Origin: Ophioderma brevispina
Lineage: Eukaryota; Echinodermata; Ophiuroidea; Amphilepidida; Ophiodermatidae
Assembly (NCBI GenBank): GCA_023653785.1
Contig: JAMKCH010007199.1
Span: 1-64,000, forward strand
Reading direction: 5' to 3'
DNA: 64,000 nt
The notes below the pieces were generated by a model that saw only the letters and a list, made by a program, of their open reading frames with translations, made no database searches and had not been told where the DNA came from. Shown here piece by piece: positions 46,924-57,638 of the stretch; the first letter of the stretch is position 1, and each line of letters starts with the position of its first letter. The position numbers and the translations under genes were made by a program.

Positions 46924-47817
46924 GATTAATAAGGCCACGAATTTTTAGTTTTAAAAAAACGTTGAACATTTCTGGGAACAAGCTGAAAATGTCAGGATTG
47001 GTGCAGAAATGTGTCGAAAACTACTAAAAGTCCCCTAAATCCTCTTTGTGCTTTTTCCAATAAGGGGAAAATTTTGTACAGGGGTAAAATTACAAAATAA
47101 TTAAATTGTCCTGAAATGTGTTCCAACATTTTTTGTCATGTCCCAAAGATCAATAAAAGGTATAGTTTTGCCCTATCTACACGTTGTAGTTTAAGTATAC
47201 GACCTAAAATCATTCAAAGTCATCCGGGGGTCAAATATTTTCAAATATCCAATTTTATTGAACCACCAGGTTCCAATTGCTCGTAGAGTCATTTCAACGA
47301 AATGTTCATGCAAATCACCTACATGGATTCAATATTGACATTTAAGAGCAGAAAGCAGTGACACCCATAGAGCTGTAGAAAAAACCCCATCACACTTGGC
47401 CCTGTAATTTTTGCAAGTTAATGACCATCACCTGTTGTTAATATTCATTTTGGTTTTCATGTACAACTAGATGAAGAATTTGACACATCCTTTCAGAAGA
47501 ATCCGACCATTCTGAAAATTTACCCCCAGGATGACCTTGAGCCTTTTTTACCCATAGTATTAAACTACAAGCCATAGATAGGCAAACTATACTTTTTTTA
47601 ATCCTTGGGACATGACAAAAATGTTGGAACACATTTAGAACAATTGAAATATTTCTTATTTTTACCCCGTACAAACTTGCCCCCTTATTTTCTGAAAATG
47701 ACAAGAGGATTTTTGGGGACTTTTAGTATATTCTTCTAGACCTTTCCTGCACCACTTCTGACTTTTACTTGTTCCCCGAAATTTCCACCTTTCCATTTTG
47801 TTTAAGTTTATTAATCC
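46924..47817. mobile_element. 0.9-kb foldback element with ~260-bp arms
   Basis: The left arm (46924-47200) and right arm (47557-47817) are inverse across their length. Matching words include TCTGGGAACAAG, GGTGCAG, ACTAAAAGTCCCC, GTACAGGGGTAAAA, AAATGTGTTCCAACATTTT, TGTCATGTCCCAA, GTATAGTTTTGCC and GTAGTTTAA. The loop is about 355 bp. The 121-codon minus frame at 47662-48027 overlaps the right arm. Confidence 0.82.
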
Positions 47818-49677
47818 TTGCCTATACGACCAAATCAGCTTCCTTATGGGTAAACAGAAACGATTTGATAATTTAACGTCGTCGGCGAGTTTAAAGTCAC
47901 AGCACACCGACGAAAATGGCTTTACACAAGACACAACGCACTCTGTATGCTTGTTTCTTCTCACGCTAATGCACACTGTTTGACCGGTCTGATACCTTTG
48001 TGGTTTTAATATCAGTGATATGGTCAAAAATATTCATGTAATATCCAACACCATTTGTTTTGATTAAAGTTTGGAAAACTTAAAAGTTGGCCTACAAATT
48101 ACCTGATGTCTTTATCCTCAGCTCATTAATCCCTATCTGTTTTTGGGGTATTTATTTTTATATGTAAAATATATCTCTGTTCTTCCAATGGCCCTAGGCT
48201 ACCATTTGAGAGCAAATTGAAGAAATTTTCTGAAAATGTGCCAGTGCCCGCTTTAAATAGCTGAAGGGGTTTTTTTTCAGTAGTAGTTTCAATGAGATTT
48301 CCAGCCCTGATATTTCTTCTCAGATCATCTTGACTGGAATACATTCTCTGTATTTCTTTGCAATCCTCAGATTCTCTGACCGTGGAATTTCATTTCTTAA
48401 TTTCTCACATTGATTCTCCTATTTATTAGTCCTTTGCAGCTCTTAATTTACAACCACAGTAACTAATGAATAAATGATCCCCCCCCACATTTCTTCCACA
48501 AATTACATCTGCAAAGTAAGTAAAAACTGAAAATCATTATGGCAAGACGGTGGCCATTCACTGCCATCAAACTCAACCAAGTACAATTTTCAAATTAAAG
48601 TGAAGATATCTACCATCTGCTAAGCATAAATTTTAGAAGAAACTTACATCTGTTCACGTCAAAATGTGTTGAACAGGCCATGCCAGTAAAGTATTTCCCT
48701 TGGAGTCATCGATTATTACAAGCCTTGTTTTATGGTTTGCAATAACCAATTACACATAATTACCATTTTATCCTTGCACCTACTCTTCATCATGTGTTAA
48801 GGATTTATTAGTGTGAGGCCCGTTCCACAGTATTGCCCACTTTTTGTCAACCTGGGGGTCATTTTTTCAAACCTAGTGTCAGTTTGTTATTTGTTTTCTA
48901 ATTTGTATAAGCCTATAAATTTTTAAGGAAAATAGAAAGCACAGACCGAATCTTTTCTCCTTTATTACTTTTTTTTAATCAGAGATTTTTTTGAAAATTG
49001 AGCCATTTGGGTAAAAAAATGCCAATAGTTTTTAATGGAAATTAGATTAATTGCCAAAAAAATTAGATGTGTCTTCATCATAAATTAAAGTAGCCCCTTC
49101 AGTCAATACCAGCTGAAATATTAACATTGACGCTTGAATTTAGACAATTTTCTTGACATTTTTGCTTCTATTTTACCCCTCCCCACAACAAGGTTCTTGA
49201 CATAAAAAAGTTGTTATTTATAAAATCAACAAAGTACCCAGAGCAGAGTGATTTTTTCATTAATTGATTAGTTGTAAGGCTGGGAGAACATTTGTACCGA
49301 AAGCAAGCAATCTTCACCCATTGATTTAGCAGATAATTCGCTTTATGTCCACAGGTTGGACGTGACATGTGAACCGAATTTTGACTTAAAATCTAATCTT
49401 TTTTGCATTTATTAAAAACAAAACGATTTAAGCTTCTATAAAATGAACAACTACTACCTTCCCTAGTGAATGCTTTGTTTCCTCTTCATGCCCTTCCAAT
49501 ATTCCAAAGCTGTTATATTTGCATGGTTTGAAGTTGCTTTGGGTGACAAATGAAAATGTGAACGGGCAATTTTTTGAAAATTTACTAAACTGATCACACT
49601 CAAAGTAAGTTGGTAGTTCACATACCCATGGAAACAACTAGAAACATACTATAATTTAAAGTTGCAGACCTCCTCGT
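47818..49677. other. no gene recognised; end fragment of the 32508 MITE family
   Basis: The minus strand from 48253 down to about 48130 begins TA then AAGCGGGCACTGGCACATTTT and continues CTTCAATTTGCTCTC, matching the left end of the element at 32508. Its other end was not found. A TTGGACGTGACA word occurs at about 49353-49364. Confidence 0.5.
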
Positions 49678-49842
49678 CAGTGTTCAAATTTAGAAAATAA
49701 AGTTACATGCACAATGAGATTTTTTTGAGAAAATGGGCTCAAAACCCAAATTTCTGCATGCACAGGCAAAATTTTTTACATGCACAGAGCAAATGTTCCA
49801 TGCATCTGTGCATGTAAAACCCCCTCTAAATCGAACACTCTG
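49678..49842. mobile_element. hAT-like MITE, family CAGTGCTCGATTTA, copy 2
   Basis: The left end CAGTGTTCAAATTTA and right end TAAATCGAACACTCTG are inverse and match the family ends at 27540. The duplication CTCCTCGT is exact (49670-49677, 49843-49850). The interior again has TACATGCAC/GTGCATGTA subterminal words. Confidence 0.9.
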
Positions 49843-49850
49843 CTCCTCGT

Positions 49851-50649
49851 TTTTTGAGATATGCCAACATCGAGTGTGTTGGACGTGACCAAATTGTGAA
49901 AAAAGTAAAAAATTAAAAAAAAAATTTCATGTTTGATGGAGCCAAGTCATTTTACAGTGGTTTTCAAAACTTTTAGTACATTACTAGTAAGTGAAATCAC
50001 TCTCGATAGTAAGTAAGACAAACATAAACACATAATACATAAACAATAAAAGACAACAGGGCTTTCTTCTGCAAAAAGTGTGGGACGTGACAAATTGTGA
50101 ATCTGACATTGCGGACACGATTTCAATAAAACCATTCTGAATTAATTCAAGGACCTGTCATATAATTTTGTGTGGGAGTATCATGAGGGAATGTCTTTGT
50201 AAATGATACAATCAAATGCCACAGAGATCCACCACCGGAAGTGTCAATAAATGGTATTCAATGTGAAACGAAAAATGTCACGTCCCAACACCATTTTTGA
50301 TTGCTGCCATATAAATTGTTGAGTCACTCTGCTACCCTTATTTCACATGGTAAGAAGTTTCACTAGTTGCCTATAAGAACTCAAAGTAAAAATTGACAGG
50401 TTTTACATAGCTATATGGCAGCCCTGAAAACAACAAGGGGCATGTTTTTTTGTTTGAACGCCATCTCGGTCAAATTTTGACCATTTTGGTGTGGGGGCCC
50501 GTCTCCTGAAATACAGCACAAATAGTTGGTTTAGCTATGCGAGGTAATTTCTATTAGAGATCTAAGTAAAACCACAAAAAGTGACTCTGTATCACCTTCC
50601 TGTAAAAAATCCTATAGGTTTTAAGTGAAATTCAAAAAGTTGGCAATAC
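49851..50649. other. no gene recognised; GGACGTGAC motifs
   Basis: The word GGACGTGAC occurs at about 49881 and 50091, and inverse (GTCACGTCC) at about 50278, with another outside at 49355. This may mark the arms of an undefined element. Confidence 0.4.
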
Positions 50650-50934
50650 GTACGCTTTTGCACTTGTCTGGCCAAGGTGATTTTGTCCACACGGGCCCGC
50701 GCTCCTTGCTGTTTTGGTCTCCCGTTTGTGGTTTGTGGTGGTGTCGGAAGTCTCCCAAATTGTCCTTCGTGTCTGCCCTTTCAGCATCATCTTCTTGGTG
50801 CCAGTAAGCTGGCGGCACACTCAGGGACGTCAGCACCGATAGCCAATGGGCTTCCTGATCGGCTTTGTTTTGGTTTCTTTCTTGGCGGAAGGCTGTAGCC
50901 TTTACATTTTCGGCAGAGAGCAAAACCAGTGTGT
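50650..50934 (+). repeat. direct repeat A1
   Basis: First copy of the 285-bp A block; its partner is at 53192-53479. The copies differ by small indels and substitutions and both end at GCAAAACCAGTGTGT. Confidence 0.85.
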
Positions 50935-52687
50935 CGTGGTTGTGAAAATTTTGCTCCTACCTTTGCGAGAAGATTACCCCTGCTGGACATAATCTCCGAT
51001 GTCTTAAGCCTAAATGCTCGCTCCCTAGTAAAGAATGGGCATCCCCCGGGGCGAAAACCGAGTCTGGAATAGCTCATTGTGGGAAAAATTCGTAGTTTGT
51101 CTGAGGTTCTTCTCGGGGCCCGTTTGCAGCCGATCTAATAACTGAGTAGGGGTGGATTGGTGATGGGGAGGCCAAACGCTGGCCTCCCCCATGTGAGTTC
51201 AGATCGTTTCCATGAGCGTGGACGCGTGTGTAGCAATGCCAATTGGGTAGTTTTTTAAAAGTTTTTTTCACTGGTACGTGGCGTGTCGTACCCTCGGGCT
51301 GGTTATTGGCATGAGGGGTTTTGGATTGTTTCAAGGTAAGATAGGCAGCTTGCCGGGCAAAAGCCGTAGCGTAGCTTCCGAACTCGTGCCAGTCATGGTC
51401 AGACTGTGGACTAGGGTCTGGCAAGAGGCGGGTTTTCACTTCCAAAATTTTTTCATGCATACATTGGGGCCTTGTCAAGTTGCGTGGGCTGTAGCTTATC
51501 CTGTTGAGTGTTTGCCTATTTGATTAACTAGTTTAGGTTGGCTCGGGGCCGTCTGGTTGCAGAGATTTCCGTTTTTCTCCTCCTATCACTGGTAGTCCAA
51601 CCCCCCTTTCCGTCTCTTATTATACAGTCGATTCCCAAACATTAGCGTGAGCGCCATTGCTAGGACTGTGTGCGTGCAGTATGGGCTAAAGTGGTACCGT
51701 TGGGTTGTGGATGAGGCGGTTTTCCGAGCCCGAAAAGGGTGACGTCACAGGTTCGTGTAAACCCGGGATATTCTGCATGGGAATTCCCCGAATCAGGCAA
51801 TGTATCGATTGTGCGTGAGTAGCATGTTTTGAAGCTTTGTCAGGTGTTATCAAAGCCGTAAAAATACTGTGTTTGAAAAGTTTCTGTAAGCGTAGTGGCC
51901 CTCTGACTCGGGGATTGCTTGGTGAAATTTGGTGGTATGGAAGCGTTTGTCCCAATGTAAAATGTTGTTGACCGACCGACTGCTGGTTGTGCAACACGTC
52001 GGATAGTCCCACACGGAGTGCATAGTGGGTTGTCGATTTTCGTGTCAAAGCGCGAATAGGTTAGGTTAGGGAGGTTTGGAGTGTTTTTGTTGTGCTTTCA
52101 ATCGTGGGTGCTTGGCCGTCAGCGTTACCCTTGGGTCCACTCCAGCGAATAATAATGGTAGCATTGGTAGTAATGATAATCATGATGGGCTGTGTGGTTC
52201 TGGGTAGTGGGATAAAAAGAAAATAGATGATAAATTAAATAATAAATTCAAAAAAAAAAAATAATAATAAAATCACAAATATTGAAACTCAATTAAATGG
52301 GTCAATAATAATAGGGTGTTTGTCCTGGGTACCAGTTTAAAATAATAGATTAAGGAAATTAGTGGAATAAAATTAATAATGGGAAATAAAATGGTCATAA
52401 AATAGGTCTTTTGCAACGTTTTATAATTTAGTTGGGGTGTGATTGGGCCCATGGAGGTGCCTTCATGTTGTCTGCAGTGTCATTTTGGGTTCCTTCATTA
52501 AAATAATTTTTCAGCAAGGGTTAATTAATAATCTGGATAATTTTAACAATAATTTAGACAAAGGTAATTTAGATGGCATAACTGGGCATCAGATCCCGTT
52601 GTTGGCTCCCTCAAAGGGTTGCACTCAGAACGGGGGGGGGGGGGGGGTATGGCAAGGGTTTGCACTCCGTGATCTTCGCCCTTGGTT

Positions 52688-53190
52688 GGCGGTTTTTGGG
52701 GAAAAATGGCAGTAGTAGTAGCGTCAGGACTCATTTTTCCATATGGTTTGGGTTGTGTTTTGACCAATTTCCGCTCATATTAAGGGAGTTGGTCTTGGAG
52801 CTGTTTGATCGAGTCAGAGGCCCTTAGTGAAAGAGAATGTGAAGTCCTAAGCCTGTGCGATGGTTTTGGTTGTTTGAGGTGGACTCCGCTCACGTGAGGG
52901 AGTTAGCTTTGAAACTGGATGCTTAGACATTTATAACAATTCGTGTGGATGTGATGGGATCAAGTGGAGTGTTGTGAATTGGGCCCTTGTACGTTATGAT
53001 GAATAATCGCCGTATTATTGTGGTATTGTGAGATTGGGCAGTAGCCCTGTTGTGTCTAGTAATGGCATCTGCGGTGTCATTCACATGGTTATGTAGTGTG
53101 ACGTGCTCTCTTGCCAGCTCCACGTTTAATTTTCCTGGCTGTGGAGCACCACCACATTATTTTGGGTTGGATAAGGGCCCTCTGGGGACA
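52688..53190 (+). repeat. direct repeat B1
   Basis: First copy of the ~500-bp B block; its partner is at 53694-54192. Both end at CCTCTGGGGACA. A G-run of about 16 (52632-52648) lies shortly upstream. Confidence 0.85.
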
Positions 53191-53191
53191 A

Positions 53192-53479
53192 GTACAGCTT
53201 TTGCCAGCTGTCTGGCCAAAGGTGAGTTTGTCCACACGGGGCCCGCTCCTGGCTTGTTTTGGTCTCCCGTTTGTGGTTTGGGGGTGGGGTCAGGAAGTCT
53301 CCCAAATTGTCCTTCGTGTCTGCCCTTTCAGCATCGTCGGCCTTGAGTGCCAGTAGCTGCGGCGACACTCAGGTGACGTCAGCACCTGATAGCCAATGGG
53401 CTTCCTGATCGCGTTGTTTTGGTTTCTGGCGGGAAGGCTGTAGCCTTCACATTTTCGGCAGAGAGCAAAACCAGTGTGT
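53192..53479 (+). repeat. direct repeat A2
   Basis: Second copy of the A block, immediately after B1. Confidence 0.85.
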
Positions 53480-53693
53480 TGTTTGAAAATTTCCCACCAC
53501 CCACCCACAAAATTCTGTGTAGGGTGGGTGCCCCCCTGAAGTGCGGGAGCCTTCGGGGGGGTAGCGGGTGTGTTCCAGAATGAGTGTAAGGCAGGAAGGG
53601 CGGCGGGTACCCCTGGCGGGCTGGAGTGATGTCACTAGCATGACCTTACACAGTTCTGGTCAGTGTGGGCCTTTGATGTTTGGACAGGCTGTA

Positions 53694-54192
53694 GGCGGTT
53701 TGGGGGAAAATGGCATAGTAGTAGCGTCAGGACTCAAGTTTTTCCATAGGTTGGGGTTGTTTTTGAGGCAGATTCCGCTCATATGGAGGGAGTGTGGTCT
53801 TGGAGCTGTTTGATCGAGTCAGAGGCACTTAGTGAAGGAGAATGTGAAGTCCTAAGCCTGTGCGGATTGTTTTGGTTGTTTGAGGTGGACTCCGCTCACT
53901 TTTGAGGAGTTAGCTTTGAACTGGATCTTAGACATTTATAACTGTCGTGGTGGGCATGTGATGGGATCAAGTTGAGTGTTGTGGATTGGGCCCTTGTACG
54001 TTATGATGAATAATCGCTCGTATTACTTTGGTGTATTGTTGAGATGTGGCAGTAGCCTGTTGTGTCTAGTAATGGCATTGCGTGTCACACTGGATGTAAT
54101 GTACTTGCGCTCTTGCCAGCTCCACGTTTAATTTTCCTGTCTGTGGAGCACCACCACATTATTTTGGGTTGGATAAGGGCCCTCTGGGGACA
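53694..54192 (+). repeat. direct repeat B2
   Basis: Second copy of the B block. Beyond its end at GGGGACA the sequence returns to AT-rich background, which probably marks the element edge. Confidence 0.85.
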
Positions 54193-54559
54193 AATTATTT
54201 CATATGGATATGACAAATGTGAGATGACTTGTATATTTGGCTGACGTTAATACAATATGGCGGCCATTTTCTAAGAAGGCGGCCATTTTCCCGCCAAAAT
54301 CAAAGTCACTATTTTCAGTAATATATATCACTATTCATTGAACATATTATTTGGCTTGTATATCCTAAATTTATTAAGTTTATGTACATTGGATTAATAA
54401 TAATGCAAGATGGCTGTAATTTCTAAAGATGCCTGCCATTTTCTCGCCAAAACCAAAAGTGAATACTTTTTACGTCGGTTTCTCAATCCTGATATGGCCA
54501 TTTTAAACTACATTGTTAAGAGAGCCATCTTCACTTCTTCTTGCCAAATGTGTTGAAGT
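54193..54559. other. no gene recognised; GGCGGCCATTTT motifs
   Basis: Repeats of ATGGCGGCCATTTTC, GCGGCCATTTTCCCGCC and TGCCTGCCATTTTCTCGCC. Similar words (GATTTTGGCGGGAAATTTGC, TACCGCCATTTTG) occur beyond the other end of the LINE at 57.13-57.18 kb, suggesting both are the same host sequence split by the LINE. Confidence 0.5.
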
Positions 54560-54595
54560 TAGTGGAACTAGCTCACTGTTGATTGGTTGGGGTTT

Positions 54596-55141
54596 GAGAA
54601 GTCTATATCCACCAGTGGACGAAAGGTAGGGCACTCATTGAGAATGTGATCCGCAGTCTAATGGAGAGCCACATTGGCAGGCTGGAGATGGTCGCAGCCC
54701 CCATATCGGTGCATATTGATGTTGAAACGACCGACTCCTGTGCGAAACCTGTTCAAGGTGACCCATTCCTTACGTGGAAGATTGCTACCAGGTGGGAGTT
54801 CTGTCATAGGTGTGATAGTGAATTGGTCTGGCCTTGGAGTATTTAGCCAAGCAGTGTTCCATGTCTGTAAGAAGTTGAATGGGGAGCTGGAGAGTTTAGC
54901 AGCGTGTCGACAGAAAGGTCGACGAGAGTGCAGTCTGTCTGCTGAGCTGGTGTGATTCTTTGACAGTGAATATGCAGCAGGTGCTTGTCCAACAGAGCTT
55001 TATTCACCGGTTTATGTGTATGATGTTCTTTCCGAAGCACTGCAGGTGAAATGCCTGAAAGCACTGGTAGAAACTCGGACGGAGTGCGACAAAGTCGGCC
55101 TGTAATGGTTCTCATGGTCTCGTTGAGTATTGTGTCCAGCT
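54596..55141 (-). pseudogene. LINE ORF2 C-terminal region
   Basis: The minus frame from 55141 reads LDTILNETMRTITGRLCRTP then LPVLSGISPAVLRKEHHTHK. Further down (about 54830-54600) come PPGSNLPRKEWVTLNRFRTG, GRFNINMHRYGG and TADHILNECPTFRP, the usual last domain of this LINE class with the Cys/His end motif. A stop and a frame change separate the two parts. It is the continuation of the reverse transcriptase frame once the 55142-55547 insert is removed: KKL on one side joins D on the other. Confidence 0.85.
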
Positions 55142-55547
55142 CCCGGGGGGGGGGGGGGCTCCTATCTTGGAGGTGAGCGCATGTAAGGCTGTTAAGACCC
55201 CCATTTTCAGCATCGCTGTCACCCAAACACCCCGTGTATTTTGAAAATGTAACCCAAAGGCCCGATATTTTTTACAATTTTACCTATCACCCAAAGACCC
55301 CTATTTTGGTGAAAATTTTCACTCAAAGACCCCATTTTGGGGGAAATGTTTGCAAAATTTTCTAAAAAGACCCCATTTTGGGGGGAAAATTTTGCAAATT
55401 TGTCACCCAAAACCCCTTATTTTGGGGTATTTTGGCTGTCTCTCACCCAAAGACCCCTATTTTTTTAGTCCTCTGTCACCGAATGCCCCTGGGTTTCGAA
55501 GCGCCAGCCTTACACCTATATCCATTTCATGATAGGCTTCTTACACA
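55142..55547. mobile_element. 406-bp element inserted in the LINE, with CACCCAAAGACCCC repeats
   Basis: It interrupts the LINE frame between two CAGCT copies (55137-55141, 55548-55552), a probable short target duplication. Its ends are weakly inverse, each containing CCTATC and then TGTAAGGCTG near 55191-55200 / CAGCCTTACA near 55507-55516. The interior is a degenerate tandem array of CACCCAAAGACCCC(T)ATTTTGG with unit about 40-50 bp. A G14 run lies just inside the left end. Confidence 0.75.
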
Positions 55548-55552
55548 CAGCT

Positions 55553-56860
55553 TCTTTGTGTGAGAGCTATTGTACCACGCTAGGACGGCATATTCAGCAT
55601 CACTATCAGAGCCAGCGTAGAGTGGATGGGCTAGCACCCCATGAAGATCCAGCAAGTTGGTACAGGAGGTTATTCCTCGAAGATACCTAAAGTTGCACAT
55701 ACTGACTCGAGATGCTGCCGATAAGTAAGCTGCTGATCAAGCTTCACTCCCAGATAAGTTGGCATAGGATTGTATGGCTGACGCTCCATTGAGGTTGATT
55801 TGATGCTGGCGATGAGCCTCTTTGGTGTTAAGATAGAAGGCAGAAGCGGTGGACTTGGCTTCACTCAGCTTGAGTCTCCAGGTCTTGAGATATGCTGCAA
55901 GTAGGGCCATATCTGCAGTATTATACTTTCTACTTCAGTCCAGCTTCTGTCCAAGTGAAGAAGGGCAAGATCGTCGGCGTAGCCATATTGTCTAGATGTT
56001 GTTCGAGGTAGATCGCTGATATACACAAGTTGAACAGCATGGGAGCCAGTACTGATCCTTGTGGGACTCCGTTCCTCAAATGACGCAGTCGATTGCTTTA
56101 TCTGCTCATCACTGGTCTTAAGAACAAAGGTACGGTTTGCAAGCATATTACATATGAATTGTACAAGTTGACGATCCGGGATGGTCCTGAGAAGCTTGAG
56201 TGTCAAGCCCAGGTGCCACACAGTGTCATATGCTGCAGAAAGGTCCACCAAGATGATGCCTGCCTTACGACGCTTTTCAAAGCTCTCCTCAATATCATTT
56301 GTGAGTTTTACGATCTGATGGACAATGCTCCGGCAATAGCGAGCGAAATCCTGCTTGTTCGTCAGGTAAATGGGATTCGGCGAGTGGCTCCAGCTGGGCC
56401 AGGATCAGCCTCTCAAGAAGTTTGAAGGAAACACACAGTAGTGATATTGGGCGGCAGTTTTCGGGGTTGTCAACAGGCTTGTTTGGTTTGGAGAGTGCGA
56501 TGATGGTAGCCCTCCTCCAGATCTTGGGTAAGGACTGGTTGGAAAGGCAACAAGTGTAGAATTCAAGACATGTGGGCCACAGTGCATCACAAACTCCACT
56601 GGTATATTATCAGGTCCCTGGGCCTTTCCACTCTTTAGTTGGCTAATAGCAGAGGTAAGCTCATGGTGTTGAAAGTGACCCGTTCACGCCAGAGGCTCGA
56701 CGAAGTTTGGTGATTTCTTTTTGACAGAGCAAGTGTAATCCTTATCAATATTCTTGAAATGACCATTTGCGAGGAGTTGCTCGGCTATTGAGTTGGCAGA
56801 CACAGGGCATTTGAGATCATCATTTGTGCTCTCAGTAGCTAACGAGGGAGAGTTTGGGGA
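55553..56860 (-). pseudogene. LINE reverse transcriptase, inactive
   Basis: In order on the minus strand: SGKAQGPDNIPVEF (the entry motif before RT), PKIWRRATIIALSKPNKP, NCRPISLL, QAGFRY, then VDLSAAYDTVWH (block A, about 56210-56248), VPQGSVLAPMLFNL readable only after a frame change, then YADD at 55970-55981 in YGYADDLALL, and PTYLGVKLDQQLTYRQHLESV near 55740. The catalytic Asp residues are present, but at least two frameshifts lie between block A and YADD and more follow, so no full protein can be made. Style (SAAYDTVWH, YADDLALL) is that of the Jockey-like invertebrate clade. The adjoining frames were read from the sequence, and the clade is inference. Confidence 0.9.
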
Positions 56861-57474
56861 CGTGAGATCTCAGTAATTAATGAAATTGGATAAATCAATG
56901 CTTTAAACTTTCATATTTATTATGAAGGCTTGATTCTCTAACATATGCCAAAATTTTATGCTTTTTAACCATTTTAAAAAGGCAAGGTCCCGGTGTCATA
57001 TAATAACAACAGTTTAATGTTTTAACACATAGTTTTGTGAAATGTACGTGTTTCACGGATTCAGTCCAATTTTAGCATCAAATATAGACACAGATCATCC
57101 CTATTTTATAATATATTTTCATAAAAACATGATTTTGGCGGGAAATTTGCAGCCATTTTAAACATTACCGCCATTTTGTATTTCAATTGGCCCTCTCTGT
57201 AAAACATTTTATGATTGTATTCAAACAGAACACTTGTATAATGCTAGTCATTGTGTGATATTTCAAAAAATTAAGTGACGATGTGCCTACATTATTGAAA
57301 CATAGGTTGGCTGCCATTTTGGTTTTATGCAATTTCATTTTTCCAATCATCCTTTTTTTCTATTTTTAATATGTTAATGTGGAAGCTTCTTAGAGATGTT
57401 TCCAACAAAAATAATTTGTTCTAATTTTTTCCAGGTATAGCTAGTATTTTGCTAGATTGACTGGCCTCACAAGA
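56861..57474. other. no gene recognised
   Basis: AT-rich host sequence with GGCGGGAAATTTGC and CCGCCATTTTG words like those at 54.25-54.45 kb. Confidence 0.45.
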
Positions 57475-57638
57475 TCTATACTCTGTCCAGATCGAAGTAT
57501 GAAGTAGCGACGCGGGAGTATACATTGAACCGAATTTCAGCGCGCACGTAGGTAAAGCACAAGCGCACTGCAAATGAAAGGCGCCACTGGGTGTACGCGG
57601 GCATCGCCACTTCATACTTCAGACGGAGAAGTATATAG
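57475..57638. mobile_element. 164-bp foldback MITE
   Basis: The left arm CTATACTCTGTCCAGATC...GAAGTATGAAGTAGCGACGC is inverse to the right GCATCGCCACTTCATACTTC...AGACGGAGAAGTATATAG, about 50 bp each. The centre is CpG-rich, unlike the flanks. Confidence 0.75.

Larger units (their letters stand above)
50650..54192. mobile_element. GC-richer element with split direct repeats A1...B1-A2...B2
   Basis: A1 (50650-50934) and A2 (53192-53479) are direct repeats, sharing CCGTTTGTGGTTTG, GTCTCCCAAATTGTCCTTCG, GATAGCCAATGGGCTTCCTG and CGGCAGAGAGCAAAACCAGT. B1 (52688-53190) and B2 (53694-54192) are direct repeats, sharing GTAGTAGCGTCAGGACTCA, TGTTTGATCGAGTCAGAGGC and CCAGCTCCACGTTTAATTTT. B1 and A2 abut. 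Base composition, CpG content and a mostly minus-strand ORF pattern differ from the flanks. Internal frames (51074-51478 and 51686-52048, both minus) match nothing I recognise. The order is that of Ngaro/PAT retrotransposons, but a 214-bp spacer between A2 and B2 and the lack of a reverse transcriptase leave it unproven. Confidence 0.6.
54560..56860 (-). mobile_element. 5'-truncated LINE, itself split by an insertion
   Basis: Read on the minus strand from 56860 to 54560 this is one LINE ORF2: sequence before the reverse transcriptase, the reverse transcriptase, the thumb and the C-terminal region, with stops and frameshifts. An unrelated element occupies 55142-55547. There is no endonuclease, so the copy is 5' truncated in the way LINEs usually are. 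Confidence 0.9.

Noticed and set aside
47662..48027. 121-codon minus-strand frame
   Set aside because: A third of it lies in the foldback arm, and the remainder has no recognised domain.
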